From assembly GCA_026120185.1 (NCBI GenBank), contig JANUWF010001223.1, forward strand, positions 248,001 to 312,000: a stretch of DNA of 64,000 nt, given 5' to 3'. Positions within the stretch are counted from its first letter, which is position 1. Each line of letters starts with the position of its first letter. The notes below the pieces were generated by a model. That model saw nothing but the letters and a program-made list of their open reading frames with translations. It searched no databases and had not been told where the DNA came from. The DNA is from Voacanga thouarsii (Eukaryota > Streptophyta > Magnoliopsida > Gentianales > Apocynaceae). The translations under genes were made by a program, and so were the position numbers. This document shows, in pieces, positions 50,309 to 63,062 of this stretch.

Positions 50309-50478
50309 GTAAAGTGGGCCAGGCTGGGGGCGGAGATCATGCAATCCCCGTCCTCGGCCCGCCCTCGGTTGACAGGCTGAGGAATGAAGCCCGCCCCCGC
50401 TTAAATGGGAAAATTCCCGGCTCAATCAGGCCGGGCCAGGCCGGGTCTCCGATTTAAGTGGGGAAATTGCCATCCCTA
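49882..50478. mobile_element. hAT-type MITE with 8-bp target duplication (597 bp)
   Basis: Ends are TAGGGATAGCAATGGGG and, inverted, TAGGGATGGCAATTTCC. AGTAAAGC occurs exactly at 49874-49881 and 50479-50486, an 8-bp duplication typical of hAT elements. The outer arms are GC-rich (repeated CCCCGCC, CGGCCC, GGCCGGG words) and the centre is AT-rich with a TA microsatellite. No transposase is present. Confidence 0.88.
50264..50304. repeat. (AT)n microsatellite inside the hAT MITE
   Basis: About 20 uninterrupted AT units. Confidence 0.95.
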
Positions 50479-50547
50479 AGTAAAGCCGTTTGCTTGGCTT
50501 AGCTTGTACCAAAATGACATCGTTTTGACCTTTTTTTCATATGCATG

Positions 50548-50650
50548 AGGTGACTTTTTTTGTATTGCATGATTCGGACACCAATACATCTTGACCGCGA
50601 AAAGACCGCACAATTTCTAAGCCCAAATTGTGCGGCCCAAATCCCTAGAT
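50548..50650 (-). repeat. Hairpin-bearing dispersed repeat, copy 2
   Basis: Perfect 11-bp inverted repeat CCGCACAATTT / AAATTGTGCGG (50606-50616 and 50625-50635) with an 8-nt loop. On the minus strand the context GGATTTGGG, stem-loop, GTCTTTTCGCGGTCAAGAT parallels copy 1 at 28318-28395. Confidence 0.65.
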
Positions 50651-53339
50651 AGAAGGCGAGGGACAGAGGAAGAGCCCCTGCCAAAGCTACCTCCATTGCC
50701 ATTGACGAGTCTGCTTTAGGCCCAAATTTCTACATAGGCCCAAGACAAGGCTGAAAGCTTATGTGATGATTGGCCCAATTCTTCAATGGATTACTTTGAC
50801 GGACAAACAGCCCACAATTATTGTTGTAATTAAAAAAATATTTATATAAATACAAATTTTATTCCCTTCTAAAATATGAATTTTATTAAAAAAATTTAAA
50901 TAATGTCATTTTTTTTTTCAAAAAAATAATTTAGGTGTCTGAACTTTGTTCGATTAATTTTGAAAGTTATGAGCCACCTTAAATTCGAGTCTAATATCAC
51001 ATTGGTAAAATAAAAGATTTTAAGCTTTATCAAGTGAGTTATATTGAGACTTTTCATAAGATAGAATCATAAGGAGAGATCTTGAAAATTGGACAGGCCA
51101 TTTAGGGGTAAGTGGCTCCTTCGCAGCAGAAGCTTATGCCCCATTGCAATCCTCCAATATTGGCTGCGACCTAAATAATTCGGGACTATTATAGAAGGAA
51201 TCCTCTCAATGTAATTCTAAGGTTAAAAAGGCATTTATTTGTCAAGGATTGGGGCAATAAAGAATTCATCCGATAAGGTAGAAACTTGCTGTTAAATAAA
51301 TCATATTAAAAAGAAAATTAAAATTGACTTTAACCTAAATAATATCGAGTTATTATAGTATGAGACGTTCTCAATGCAGTTATAATATTAAAAGGTATTT
51401 ATTTATTGAGAATTAACGTGTTAAAAAATTTATCAAAAATGACAGAAACCTACTCTCGAATAAATCATAATGGCAGTTAAGCAACATCCCTAGAACATAC
51501 AATTGGAATGCCGATAGTATAGCAAAATGGGCACAATCATATTGTCCTTGTGGTTATAATGTTTCTTCAATTTAAAATTTTGTTTTGATTTTGAATGAAA
51601 ATGAATCTAATTCAAAAGGAATTTTCAAAAGCAAAAGGGAAAGCATAAAGCTAATCCTAGTATAATTGGTCAATAGTCTCAGACAATATCTTCTCCTTAA
51701 CACTATCTTGTCAAGATTAAGTTCTTTGATTACTATTTTGGAAAGGAAAGGAAAGGAAGAAAAGGGGTTGTTCAAGATAAGACCCCACAAATGCAACTTG
51801 CTTTATTTAATCACATTTGCTTTACTAATTTCCTTTTGTCATCAAACACAAAGGACAAACACAATTAAACATAAATGACAAATTACGTAACAAATCTCCC
51901 CTTGGAATTGAAATAAACAATTAACTAAAATTTGGCCGTACAAGTAGTAGCTTAACAAATTCTTGAATACTTAATTACTAATAGTTTTGGACAAAAGAAT
52001 AAGAATCGATTCTTAAATATATTTTAATTTTTTTTAAAAAATAAAATTATCATAATACAAAAGTTATTTGACCAATAGTTTAAGAGATCAATTATTAATC
52101 TTTCATTAAATTGTTAAAAAAGATAAAACATTAATTAGGAATTATAATAATACAAAAAGACATGACTATTAGTAACTTTTAATTGGAGAATCTTTCTTAG
52201 GGATCAAGTGTAAGTGTTGCGTCTACTTTATTATATAATACTTATTTAATAAAAATTATATAATTTTAAAATTTTATATATAAGAGTAATGTTTTTTTCC
52301 CTCTCTCTTATATATTTTTAAATCTAGTGAGAATAAATTAGTATTAAGGTCCAACCTTAATTAAATTAAATAACTTTGATTAGCTCAACCATTTTAACCA
52401 TTCTAGCAAAGTATATTTGTATAAAGAATTTTAAATTTTTAAAAGGATGAAATTAATTGATACGACAAAAGAAGAGAACATTTTAAAAAAAAGGTAATAT
52501 TTGAGAAGAAAATACTTTGACGTTTTTCCTGTGCGTGCCTTTGGATAAATTAAAACATTTATAGTAACTAATCCATATAAAATCTATTCAATCTCCATGA
52601 GTTTCGATTTTAAATTGTATAATTACTCCATATCCTTAGCGACATTTATTTAAAATAATTATACAAATTTTAAAAAAATCAATAGACATATATTTAAATT
52701 TAGCACAACAAAATTCTTATTTATTTTAAAATAATGGATTAAAAAATATTTTAATTGTATTAATTATTTATCGCCTTAAATAATAGTAGTTCTTGTATTT
52801 TTAGTGAATGAAATCGATTCACCGATTATACCAATGTGACTATTTTTAAATATGTTCTTGTATTTGTTTTAATTTAAATTGATTTCGTAGTTTATAATTG
52901 ATATTTTAATTTGTATAATTAACTTAAATAAAAATAAATATGTGCAATAATTGTCTAATTTAAATTAGATTGGACAAATTTAACATATGAATTAAATATG
53001 ATAAATATTTCAATTTATTTAAATTTTCTTCTACCCGATGCATGATTAAAAAAAAATACTTTAATAATTTAACAATAAATATGTAAATATTTTCTCCTAT
53101 CTCTTTTATTTTGTTTGAAAAGTAAAAAGAGATGAGAATAAAAAAGCATAAAGATCATGAAGATTACAAAAATTCAAAGTATTTATCGGCAAATCATATC
53201 AAAATTTTCTTTTAAAAAGGTAAGGAAAAATCATATCTTATTTGTGGGTCGAAATTTAACTTCATATCAAATTTGGGATAGAAGAATCAATTTACCAAAT
53301 TTAGATAGGAATAGGAAAATATTTTGCCTAATAAAACCA
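50651..53339. other. AT-rich intergenic region with no gene seen
   Basis: Long A/T stretches with no supportable frame. The right end grades into the promoter of the RING gene. Confidence 0.55.
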
Positions 53340-54360
53340 ATAAACAGAGGCTTCCACTGTCAGCCAATTCCCAGCCGAAAAATCCCAAACAGATTTCTGA
53401 GAGAAAGATTCGAAGTCTACCTTACTTCAACTCCTCCTTTGATCACTGTCTGGGCAAAACCGATTAGCAACCTCTAAAGGTACTATCTCTCTATGTCTCT
53501 GTCTCTCCCTCACACAGAGAGTTTCATGCAAGAAATATGAATATGAGTTAAATATACAAGCTGTATGTGCATATATTATTCAGATTTTGATGGGATTAAT
53601 CAGAAAGTTTGTTTTTTGTTGTATTAGAGAGTATCATTGAACTGGGTTTTTGATTTTGTTAAGACGGTGTGGCGTTCTTGTTTATTTTTTGGTTTCTTTC
53701 TTTTATTAATTTGATGTTAAAGATTGAGGCTTTGCATGAAGCTCCAAATCCACCCAGAAAGGGGAGAGAGGAAAAGGGCAAGTTTCTTTGATAACTGTGG
53801 TCATTTTTTTTCTTCCTTGTTATTTACAGTATACACAGTTTCAAATATATATGGGTTGTGTTGATACTTGATTGTTGAGAAAGTGCTGATTTTGTTGCTT
53901 GGGTTTTTGCTTCGGTATGTTATTCTTCTTGGCAAGGTGTTAACTTTTTCCTTTTGGTCTACTGGGTCCTTCTTTTTGGTTGGGAGGAATCTTGTGATGA
54001 ACTATATTTATCTGGGCTGGTTAGAATTGTACTATTGAAATTGCCAACTTGATGTTTGCTTTTTCTCTTAAATTTCATTAAGGTTTTACACTTATTGAAA
54101 GGTTTGATTTTGCTGCTATTTTCGTTTTCTACCTCAGGAAAAGAGTGAAATTGTTATTGAAACCGAGGAAAATAGTGTCTAATTGAATAATTTGTCAGTG
54201 TTCATCAATCTGTTAATTTGGTTCGCTTCCTTGATAATGTTTTGTATACTTCCCCGTTTTCAAGAATCTTGTTTGATTTTTTTATCTTATTCTGTTTCTC
54301 ATGATGGAATTGAATATTTTCTCGCAGGCTTAAGATTGCTTGGGGGACTGGCGCTCCATT
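53340..54360 (+). promoter_or_regulatory. Promoter-proximal region, 5'UTR exon and 5'UTR intron of the RING gene
   Basis: A leader exon probably ends at 53479 (CTCTAAAG then GTACTATC). A T-rich 5'UTR intron of about 850 bp follows to the acceptor CTCGCAG at 54327. A short leader (54328-54360) then precedes the ATG. The transcription start is not determined. Confidence 0.5.
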
Positions 54361-55773
54361 ATGGGTGCTGTTTGTTGTTGCTTTAGTGTTCACGATATAG
54401 CAGTCCATGGAGAAGGGAATCATCAAAGCAACGGAAACTGCCAATGTTTTAGTTGCTGTCTTCAGAACTTTATAAACAAGGTGCTCCAAGGAGCTTCTAA
54501 TTTTGTTTTAAGTGTGTTAGGGGATTTAAAGCCTAAAGGATCTTTTGGATGTATGTGTGAAATGTATATGTCCAGAGATACTTGATATCTAGATGCATTT
54601 GTTGGCATTGAATTTCTTGTTTAGGTGTACATGGTTTCACAAGTAATTGATGCAGCTGATATCAATTCTAAATGCTCTACACGATTTTCTCTTCTCTGGC
54701 TTATTTCATTAAAATTGTCGAGTCATTGATCTCCACATTATTTGTTTGCAGTGCAGAGCTATCTTTGACACAGAAACAGGGGTTGTAGCATCAACGTCCA
54801 ATCAAGGGGTGGTCACGTCAGAGACTGTTGTGGTGCATAACACTTCATCTGCCATTAATCGATCAAGTGATAGATCTTTACTAAGCAATGCCAATTCTAG
54901 ATATTCACCAGTGCCACAGGAGGTTGAAACAAGAATACAAGACAAAGTCTCAAGTCATTCACGTGCAGAGCCAGAACCACTTAGAAATTCTGGTGGTGAG
55001 GTGATGCCGAAAGTATTGAGAAGTGAGAAACAATTAACTGATGCTCATTGCACAAAGGAATTAAAAGAATGTTGTCCCGAGTCCTCTATGGCTTTCTTGT
55101 CATCAAAAAAGGAGCATGGAAGTGGTTATTATGGATACTCTTCATCAGAAGATGAGGATGTTTGTCCAACATGTCTTGAAGGTAGGTTTCATCCTTCTCA
55201 CTCTTTTGATTTTTTCCCTTTGAATAATGACATTTGAACTATGCTAATCAGAATTTAAGACTGCCTGGATAAAAGATTTTTTTGGCCTTTTACAATGTGG
55301 TAGCTAACAAATGTTCCACAATGTTTCCATTGCAGAGTATACCCCAGAAAATCCCAAGATAGTAACAAAATGCTCTCATCATTATCATCTTAGTTGCATA
55401 TATGAGTGGATGGAGAGAAGTGAAACTTGTCCAGTTTGTGGAAGGGTACATCTTTCATTTCTTCACTCCGCACCCACCCCCCCCTTTTACTTTGTTGTTT
55501 TTCTAAAGGCATATTTTGAAATATTTTCCAATGTGTTTATGTGATACTTTTGGCCTATTTATCTTTTCCTTGCTTTATGCTGTCTTAGTCCTGTAACTGT
55601 TTGACTGTATTGGGTGATGAAAGAAACCATAGCCAAGGTTGCAGTGATGAAACTTTTTAATACAGCCAGGTTAATTCTGTGATAAATGGCTTATTTTTCA
55701 GAAGAAGGGAATTTTTTTCTTTTTATTCATATTTTGGAACATTTTTTCATATTTTCCCAATTAAATGTGGTCT

Positions 55774-55813
<40 letters not shown>

Positions 55814-56915
55814 TTCCCGATGGTGCAAGGCTGGTTTCATTATGCTGCAAAATTATTGATCTTGACTGAGGTAATTGAACCCTTTTTTCTAGTGCTTCTA
55901 CTCTAATAAGCTTCTGTGGACTTGGCAAGTAAGGTACCCAACTCAAATTCAAGACCTTTGGATGTCTGATTATAGGGTACCATTGGAGTCCGGGATCTTA
56001 GATTTCTAATGGAACCAATGTCGAAACTCCATAAAACTAATAATGTTTTTGGGTTATATTAGGCCTGAGATTTTAAAACCTTGCCAAGTTAGTGCACCTG
56101 TATTTATCCACTATTTTGCAGCCCTGAAAATTACTAAATGCATGGCACCAAACTGGGCTTGCATTGCATTATTCCACCTGCCGTGCTACAGATTTATTAG
56201 GCATGTATAGTTGAGGACATTTGCTTAATCATCTTTAGGATGAAAGATAAGGCTTCACTTGTGAAAAATCTCATATGTCATATCCTATACCATTGTTTTG
56301 GTTCAATGGAGCTTATATCAATTTCCTTTAGAAATGGGACACCACTTTTGTTCTTTTTTTGTTTCTCATTTCTTGTCTGCTTATTTATTTGTTCCAGTCC
56401 ACAAATGTTGCCTATAGTCCAGGATGGTTGTAGCCACCACTGAGGGGAACCATTTTTGTGGTAGGCCACCAATTGGGCACTTCATGCGGGGTGGGTCGTG
56501 GGGTGGGGCGGCATCGACAGAATCAATTCTTGGTTTTGGTTCCCCTCTCCTAAATCGTGCAACTTTTCATTTTAGTTCGTGGCTCTTAAAAGTCAAGAAC
56601 TGATAAATTTGTTTCCATCCAATTTCTAAGGTTTCTAAATCAAACCAGAAAGGGATATCTCAGATATCCAGAAGGCATAGGATGCTTCGCTGTCAGGATA
56701 GAGGCTGTTGGGTGTTCATGTATTTCAATCTTTTCGCTTTTGACCTTTATGTCAAGTTTCTGAACGTGTACACTATCTCACTTTTGTGGACTGCCTTAGC
56801 ATTTCAATGAAGTTCTTTTGCTTTATCTTGAATTTGACTCTCTTTATTTCTGAATGTCCATCATCTCATCATTTATTTCCCTTTCCAGTTGATGTTGTTC
56901 GATGAGACAAACTGA
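54361..56915 (+). CDS. RING-H2 E3 ubiquitin ligase, At3g02290-like (4 coding exons, 228 aa)
   Basis: Exons 54361-54480, 54752-55181, 55336-55445 and 56889-56915 splice with GT/AG and correct phase. The N-terminus MGAVCCCF has a Gly2 suited to N-myristoylation followed by Cys residues suited to palmitoylation, so membrane attachment is likely. The middle is Ser/Asn-rich and disordered. A SSEDEDVC acidic motif leads into the RING: CPTC, then KCSHHYHLSC, then CPVCGR, a complete C3H2C3 zinc ligand set at about residues 176-220. The C-terminus is LMLFDETN. The length is close to the roughly 230 aa of the Arabidopsis family members. It is expected to pass ubiquitin from an E2 to unknown substrates. 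The first-exon donor at 54481 was chosen because other donors give stops. Confidence 0.9.
55779..55808. repeat. (TA)n microsatellite in the last RING-gene intron
   Basis: About 14 TA units. Confidence 0.93.
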
Positions 56916-57749
56916 CCCAGGTTTACCATGGCAAGAAACCGAAGACAGACAAGGATTAGAAATGGAGAAAGAGGAGGAAAAAAACGTAGCTACAATGTTA
57001 GTCGGGTTGGATGTACAGGACAGGAGCTTTTCAATTGTAAGACGTACAGGCAGGCCTTCAAATCAATAGTCATTTGTGGCCTTCTTTTTGGGGATTCTTT
57101 TCCTTGTCTTTTGTTGATAAATAGGGATTCTTTTTCATTTCTTGGTACATATTTCTCTTCATCCTGGCAAATGTTATCTGTGTTGTTCTTGCATGGAAAA
57201 ACAAGATGAGTACAAAGTCATTTGTTGACCTATTCAACTGTTTCTGCCTCTTCTTTTATTTGCTCCAGCAGCAGCAGGCCAAAAGATCACCCTTCAGTAC
57301 CTTAAGTCCCTTCATCCGGGCTATTCAACAGAAAGCTAAATTTACTATGTAGCTCAATTAATACTTCCTAGACTCCCCTCACCCCCTTTCCCCTCCAAAA
57401 TGTAAAACATAGTTGGGGGAAAGTAAATTATATAGTAATAAAAAACTTCACTAATGTCAATTTACAGAATAATATTATTGTAGTAGTTCCAAAGGTCATT
57501 TTCCATCATGATAGTGGCTGCTTAGTAATGCGGCCAGAGATATTGATCTGGAACATTGTCCAGATTAAATAGTCTTACAAATAATGTGCAGTCATCAGAT
57601 TTAAATAAAGCAACACCATAGAGCAGATATTCCAGATTGAAAGCTGTATTTTATTGCTCTGAACTATATCTTATAATCATCCAGAATATGCACTTAGAAG
57701 TTGAATATGACCAAAGAAGTGCTCAGGATAGCTGTCTTTGTGTACTTCT
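56916..57749. other. Convergent intergenic region between the RING and AP1 genes
   Basis: It should hold both 3'UTRs, as the two genes end tail-to-tail 834 bp apart. A possible 3'UTR intron of the RING gene may end at a CTCCAG acceptor near 57265. Poly(A) sites are not placed. Confidence 0.5.
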
Positions 57750-60700
57750 TCATGAAGCAAAACATCCAAGATGGCATGGATAGAGTGAATCTAAAGTAAG
57801 ATCCAGCTCGTTCCTTCTCGCTTCTGCTGTCTCTCCTTCAAAAGCACCACTGTGTAATGACATTAACACGTATAATCAGTCAAGTTTTGAATATTTGCAA
57901 CAACAAGAATGCGAAGAAGAGACAAGTTAAGCATGCAAGAATGGCTTTTATAAAAGCAGGGAGAAGTTTGCAGTTACACAAGTGACACATTGTCTGAACA
58001 AGAAATTCTGCATTCAATAATGTTGATGCGTTCACCTCTATGAGAAACAAATCTGAAGCATATCATTTCATTACTGGATCAGGCAAAAAAGATGCTGAGC
58101 TACCTGACATTTAGGCAAGGAGGGAGTGGCTGAGATAACAGGAATGATGTCGAATTAGGGGGAACATGATTTTGCTGCTCCCACTGTGCCTGCTGTGCTA
58201 TTATCTTCTCTTTATTCTTTATCTGAGATCACAGATAAGCACACATGACTTGCTATGTTGCAGTGACTTGAAAAAACTGTTCAGAATTTTACCAAGATTG
58301 CATTGAGAAAATACGGATTTGCCTAATGGTTAAAGATTTGTCCTGCTTCCGAACTTAAAGAGTCCAGAAAGTGACAACAACTTGCGAAATATTCCAAAAG
58401 CCAAGTGAGGGAGGATATTAACACTAGGGGAGGAAAGAAATTAATGGGTTATTCGCAGCAGAAGGACAATGATGCCATAGTTACTTACCTTCTTTGCTAG
58501 CTCGTTGTTTTGCTCTTGAATAGCTTTCTCCTGTTGAATAACACAAGATAATCAAGGTGATATCTAATGCTCATTACAAGTATTCCACACTACATGCCAA
58601 CTATATGCTTTAAATTGAAAGAACCCAACAATAAGAAGTGTACTACAAAGGTGGCTCAATTTAGGATCTCAGCCCATGTTGCATGTTTTGTCACCGTACC
58701 GATGGAAAGATGCAGAAAATTGCCATTTAGTACTGAGGATTTCTTGTGGATGGATGCTTTACAGTGTACAGATTATATATCTTTTCTTATTTTAGGGGGG
58801 AGATAGAGAGAGTTCCACAAAAGACTATAAACAAGATGGCCAAATTCATACTACGAAAACTACAGATTATTCTTGTGTAAGAATCACACTATGCATGAGA
58901 AAGTTAAGGCCATCCAAGTATAAGACTACTTAGGGTTTCTTTTGAATACAGTGATTGTACAATAGCTAGTACTTATAAGTCTGATACAGTTAAGTTTAAA
59001 CAGTAAAATAGAATCAGGTGAATATGAACAACCTAAAAGTGAGCTAACCTTTCTTTGCAGTGCAGAAATTGACTCATACATGAGTTGGTTCTGCAGGGAA
59101 GTTAATAAGCATTGATGTGTGAGGTAGACAAAGTAACCTTCCAGAAGCAAGTAGAAGACATCATATATATGGTAGAAACAATACTGTTACAGCTTACTTT
59201 TCTAGATCTAATGTGTTTCAATGCAGTATCAAGCTGTTGCTCCAAATTTTGAAGATCTCTCAGGCTCAGTGAATCAAGATCCTCACCCATGCACTGCCTG
59301 AAGGGCAAGAAAATAAACCGGTTAAGGAAACAAAATATGTTCATCCTTAGACTGTTGTCTATGCTTTCTTGGTTTCAACCATGTTTTCACCTGTGATTTC
59401 TTTGCAGCAGCTCAAACTTAGCCTTAAGTTTCACATATTCGAGGGTCCAATCTCCCTGCATCATTCAATCACGAATCAAGAAAACAGTATGTATCAATAG
59501 AAATCAATTCAAGCTTCCCGGCCCGTATGAAATGTCACAGACACTAATAGTTTACAAGCAGTACAGAAGACAAAGAATGGATGTCTTTAGCAGATGTACC
59601 TCGGAATCAGGATTGTTTGAAGCTAATTGCCTCTCTGCATATGAATATCTTTCGTATCGTTCAAGGATCTTGTCCATACTGTTGCAGTAAGGAAGTTGAT
59701 TAGTAAAGTTAACATGGAATCACCACCTTTTAAGCAGCAGGAATCATATCAAACAAAGTCAAAAGCAACATCGTTATTAGAATCTAGTTCTTTTTCAAAG
59801 AGTAATTACAAAAAAGTTGTTTGATATATAGATCAGGAAATAATTGGAAACATAATATATATGACAAACTAGGATGTAAAGTACATGAGACCACAGGGTT
59901 CTTCTTCTGTGAAACATCTGGATTACAAATACTACACAACCCATAGTTTTAAGACTTGTTCTCTCATAAGGTTTCCCTCCTATTTGAACAAAATTAGCAA
60001 GTGATTGGCTAAACTCTAATAGGAAGAACAGATGTTTTTGGGATACCACTACCTTGGTGAAAGATGACTGTTACTAATCCTCTTTCAAAGCAATATGAAT
60101 TCATTTATACGTGATTTCAATTTCTAATTACTTACTATAATAGTTAATTTCAATTGGATTGTCTTCAAATAAACTATTATTCATGTATATTTTCACATAT
60201 ACAAATCTATGATCAAAAGTGCATTTCAATTCTAAAAATATTGTACGGAAGAAAACTAAATCTACACCCTAATAATTAGTCACATGACATCGTGCCATTT
60301 TATTTTCAATATTATTACATTTTGTAGTTTTGCACTAAAGTAGTTAAGATAACAACACTTAAATAAATGGAGAGACAAATTGGACGCTCAACTTTAATAA
60401 TAATGCTAACTTTCTATTGATGAGAAAAATCTGGCCTTTTGGATGGTTCAAAGTCTGTAAAAAAGTTAAAATTTCACATAATAACTTTTTAACTTTCTAT
60501 ATACAGATGAAGTATTTATATTTGAGATATATAGTTTATCGCCATAATTTAATTATTACTGGCATTTCTTTCTTAAAAAAAAAAACTGCTACACTTTTTT
60601 CGAAAACTAATTAAAAGAAATTCTGGTGCAACCATCCAAATTGACAGAATACAACATTCACAAGCATTCTGAAAATAACGTGCCATTGGGCTACACTAAT

Positions 60701-61165
60701 CTAATTGAATGAAGACAAATCTTGACGGGAGTAAAGTAGATTCAACATTACTCGAGTTTGAATTTGATTTAAAGTTGATTCTTGTCAAGTTCAATCTCAA
60801 GTACAAAAATAATATACTCCTAAATTTTTAATGAAGAAATAATAAGGAAAGAAAATAATGCGAATGGTTAAATTATTTTACGACATAATTTAATTTAGTT
60901 ATCAAATTAACTGTAAGTATAATGAAAAATTTAAAATTCTTTAGCACTATGTAATTAAAAACACATGCAGGCTTAGGCACATATAAGAGAAACAAAATGA
61001 AAGAGGCCACAGGAGAGGGTGTTCATATGTATTTAACATAGTCTGATCTTTGCAAGCAAAAGGGTCGTGTGTATTTTATTGGTATTCAAATGAAAAATGA
61101 AGCTATGTAAGTTTCTGAAGGGGTAAAAATTATAGCACACAAAGAATTAAAATAATCATAGCTTT

Positions 61166-61220
<55 letters not shown>

Positions 61221-63025
61221 GATAAGAAAAAATATATATGTATATATACACACACATTTTGGTAGTAAACACAACATATGTATGCACAAATATATTTTAA
61301 TTTATGAGAAACAAAATTATCGATATTGTATCATAGACAACCTATTTTTTTTTCTTTGGGTTGTGAGACAAAATGATTAGCATACATTGAGTTAATCAAC
61401 ATTTCATATTAGCTACATCCGCAAAAATAACAAACACTCATTTAAGTTCAATTATTGTTTGTTTATTAGTTATCAATTCAAGTTGAAATATAAATTTGCT
61501 CCAATTATTAATCTATTGATTCATGACCCTTTGAGTTTGCATGATTATTAAAAGAAATTATTGGTAACCTTTTTTCTTTTCTCCTTTAATTAATGTTCAT
61601 ATTATTAATATTATATATAAACTATTGTTTTTTAAAATTAAAATTTAATAGAGTAGTGCTACTCTTTTCAAAATAATACTTTTTTTTTATTTTGACAAAA
61701 AAAGGAGTTAATGCAAATGAATTTTAATTGTGAAATATTGATAATTTTGTTATCATCCTAAGTAGATTAAGATATTGATATTTGAATTCATAATTTTTTT
61801 ATAAAATTAAAACCATAATTACATTTTTTAAGAAAAACTAAATATAATCTCAATTCAAAATACGTTCTTAGATTCTTTTTTTGGAATTTTGGAATTTGTT
61901 AAATAAAATTTCAAGATGAAAAATATGAAATAAATAAACTCAAATTCAAACTAGAAACAAAACTCAAATTAGATTTTTTTTTTTTTTGAGTTCAAGCTTA
62001 TTTATTACTTAAATAGTGATGGATTCTGATCAAGCTTGAGATAAAAAATGTTCTTTCAGTTACAATGCTTGAAAATACTAAAGAAGCCATAGTCTTTGAT
62101 TATATTGATCTTCTTCCATGACGATAACACGAGATCTCCTAGGGCTTCATCTGTTGTTTTCTATGCAGCCAGCGAGACTTCATTAATATGCATGGTAAAA
62201 ATCTATAATTATCAATATGTATTTTTTTATTATGCAAAGAAAATAGATTGTTTCCTCTATACTGTAAAAAAATCATCAGTAACATTCCTAATAATGGAAA
62301 GAAAGTAAAATTTTCGTCTCCCTCGGCACATCAGTTGAAGAAATACTCTACTAGTTCAAGAACAAGAAATCCCACAAGGTCCATAAAAATTAAAGAAAGA
62401 GGATAGTCTCTAGCTTCTTGAGCAGTGGACCTGATCTTGAGACTGCTTACAGAGAAATCGATAACCTTCTGCTAGATTTTACAGACTACCCCATTGAAGT
62501 AGGAGAACCATTAATGGGCTGGTACATCAATATGGTTACTCCAGGCAAAAGACAAGAAAAACGATAACCTTTGACTTGCAAAATTAGGGAAGTTTAGGAG
62601 AAGAAAGATCAGACCAGAAGCTTAAGCAAAAGTTTTGAGAAAAAAGGAAAAATCAGAAGCAGTAAAAACAAGTAGTGATCCGAGCAAGAAAAGAAAAGAA
62701 AAGGAAAAAAAAAAAAAAACCTACTCTCTCTTTTCTAAATGAACAGAAGAATCTGTCCTCTGCAGGAGCAGAATTTAGCAGATATACATGTATAGATAGA
62801 TACATCTAATTATATATCTAAATGAGGAAAACAAATGTACCTAGAATCAGTGGAATACTCGAAGAGTTTTCCCTTGTGAGAGAAAACAATCAAAGCCACC
62901 TCCGCATCACAAAGAACTGATATTTCATGAGCTTTCTTGAGCAATCCAGCTCTTCTCTTTGAGAAAGTCACTTGTCTATTGATTTTGTTCTCGATGCGCT
63001 TCAACTGCACTTTTCCTCTCCCCAT
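57750..63025 (-). CDS. AP1: APETALA1/SQUAMOSA-type MADS-box transcription factor (8 exons, 243 aa)
   Basis: Exons 63025-62841 (185 bp), 59678-59600 (79), 59455-59391 (65), 59297-59198 (100), 59090-59049 (42), 58530-58489 (42), 58222-58104 (119) and 57849-57750 (100). The first six sizes are those typical of AP1/FUL genes. The MADS domain ([20 protein letters not shown] to residue 60), the I region, the K coiled-coil ([53 protein letters not shown]) and the C-terminus are intact. The end, [20 protein letters not shown] followed by AS, is the euAP1 motif with a C-terminal CaaX box of the farnesylation type (CFAS here, usually CFAA). In other eudicots it sets floral meristem and sepal/petal identity in the nucleus. 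Intron 1 is 3.16 kb, as is usual for a regulatory first intron. Confidence 0.97.
61166..61217. repeat. Compound (TG)n(TA)n microsatellite in AP1 intron 1
   Basis: A short TG run followed by about 20 TA units, in the large first intron. Confidence 0.93.
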
Positions 63026-63027
63026 GG

Positions 63028-63062
63028 CTTTCCTTTCCTTTCCTTTCCTTTCCTTTCCTTTT
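63028..63062 (-). repeat. (GGAAA)n pentanucleotide repeat in the AP1 5' leader
   Basis: On the minus strand six to seven GGAAA units end three bases before the start codon (GGAAAGCCATGG), so they are almost surely in the transcribed leader. Confidence 0.9.

Noticed and set aside
50499..50702. 67-aa minus-strand frame starting MAMEVALAGALPLS
   Set aside because: It overlaps the dispersed hairpin repeat and has no homology I recognise. It could be a first-exon scrap but cannot be supported.
54340..54360. Longer N-terminus for the RING protein
   Set aside because: The upstream frame has no ATG, and the MGAVCCC start fits the acylated N-terminus of the family.
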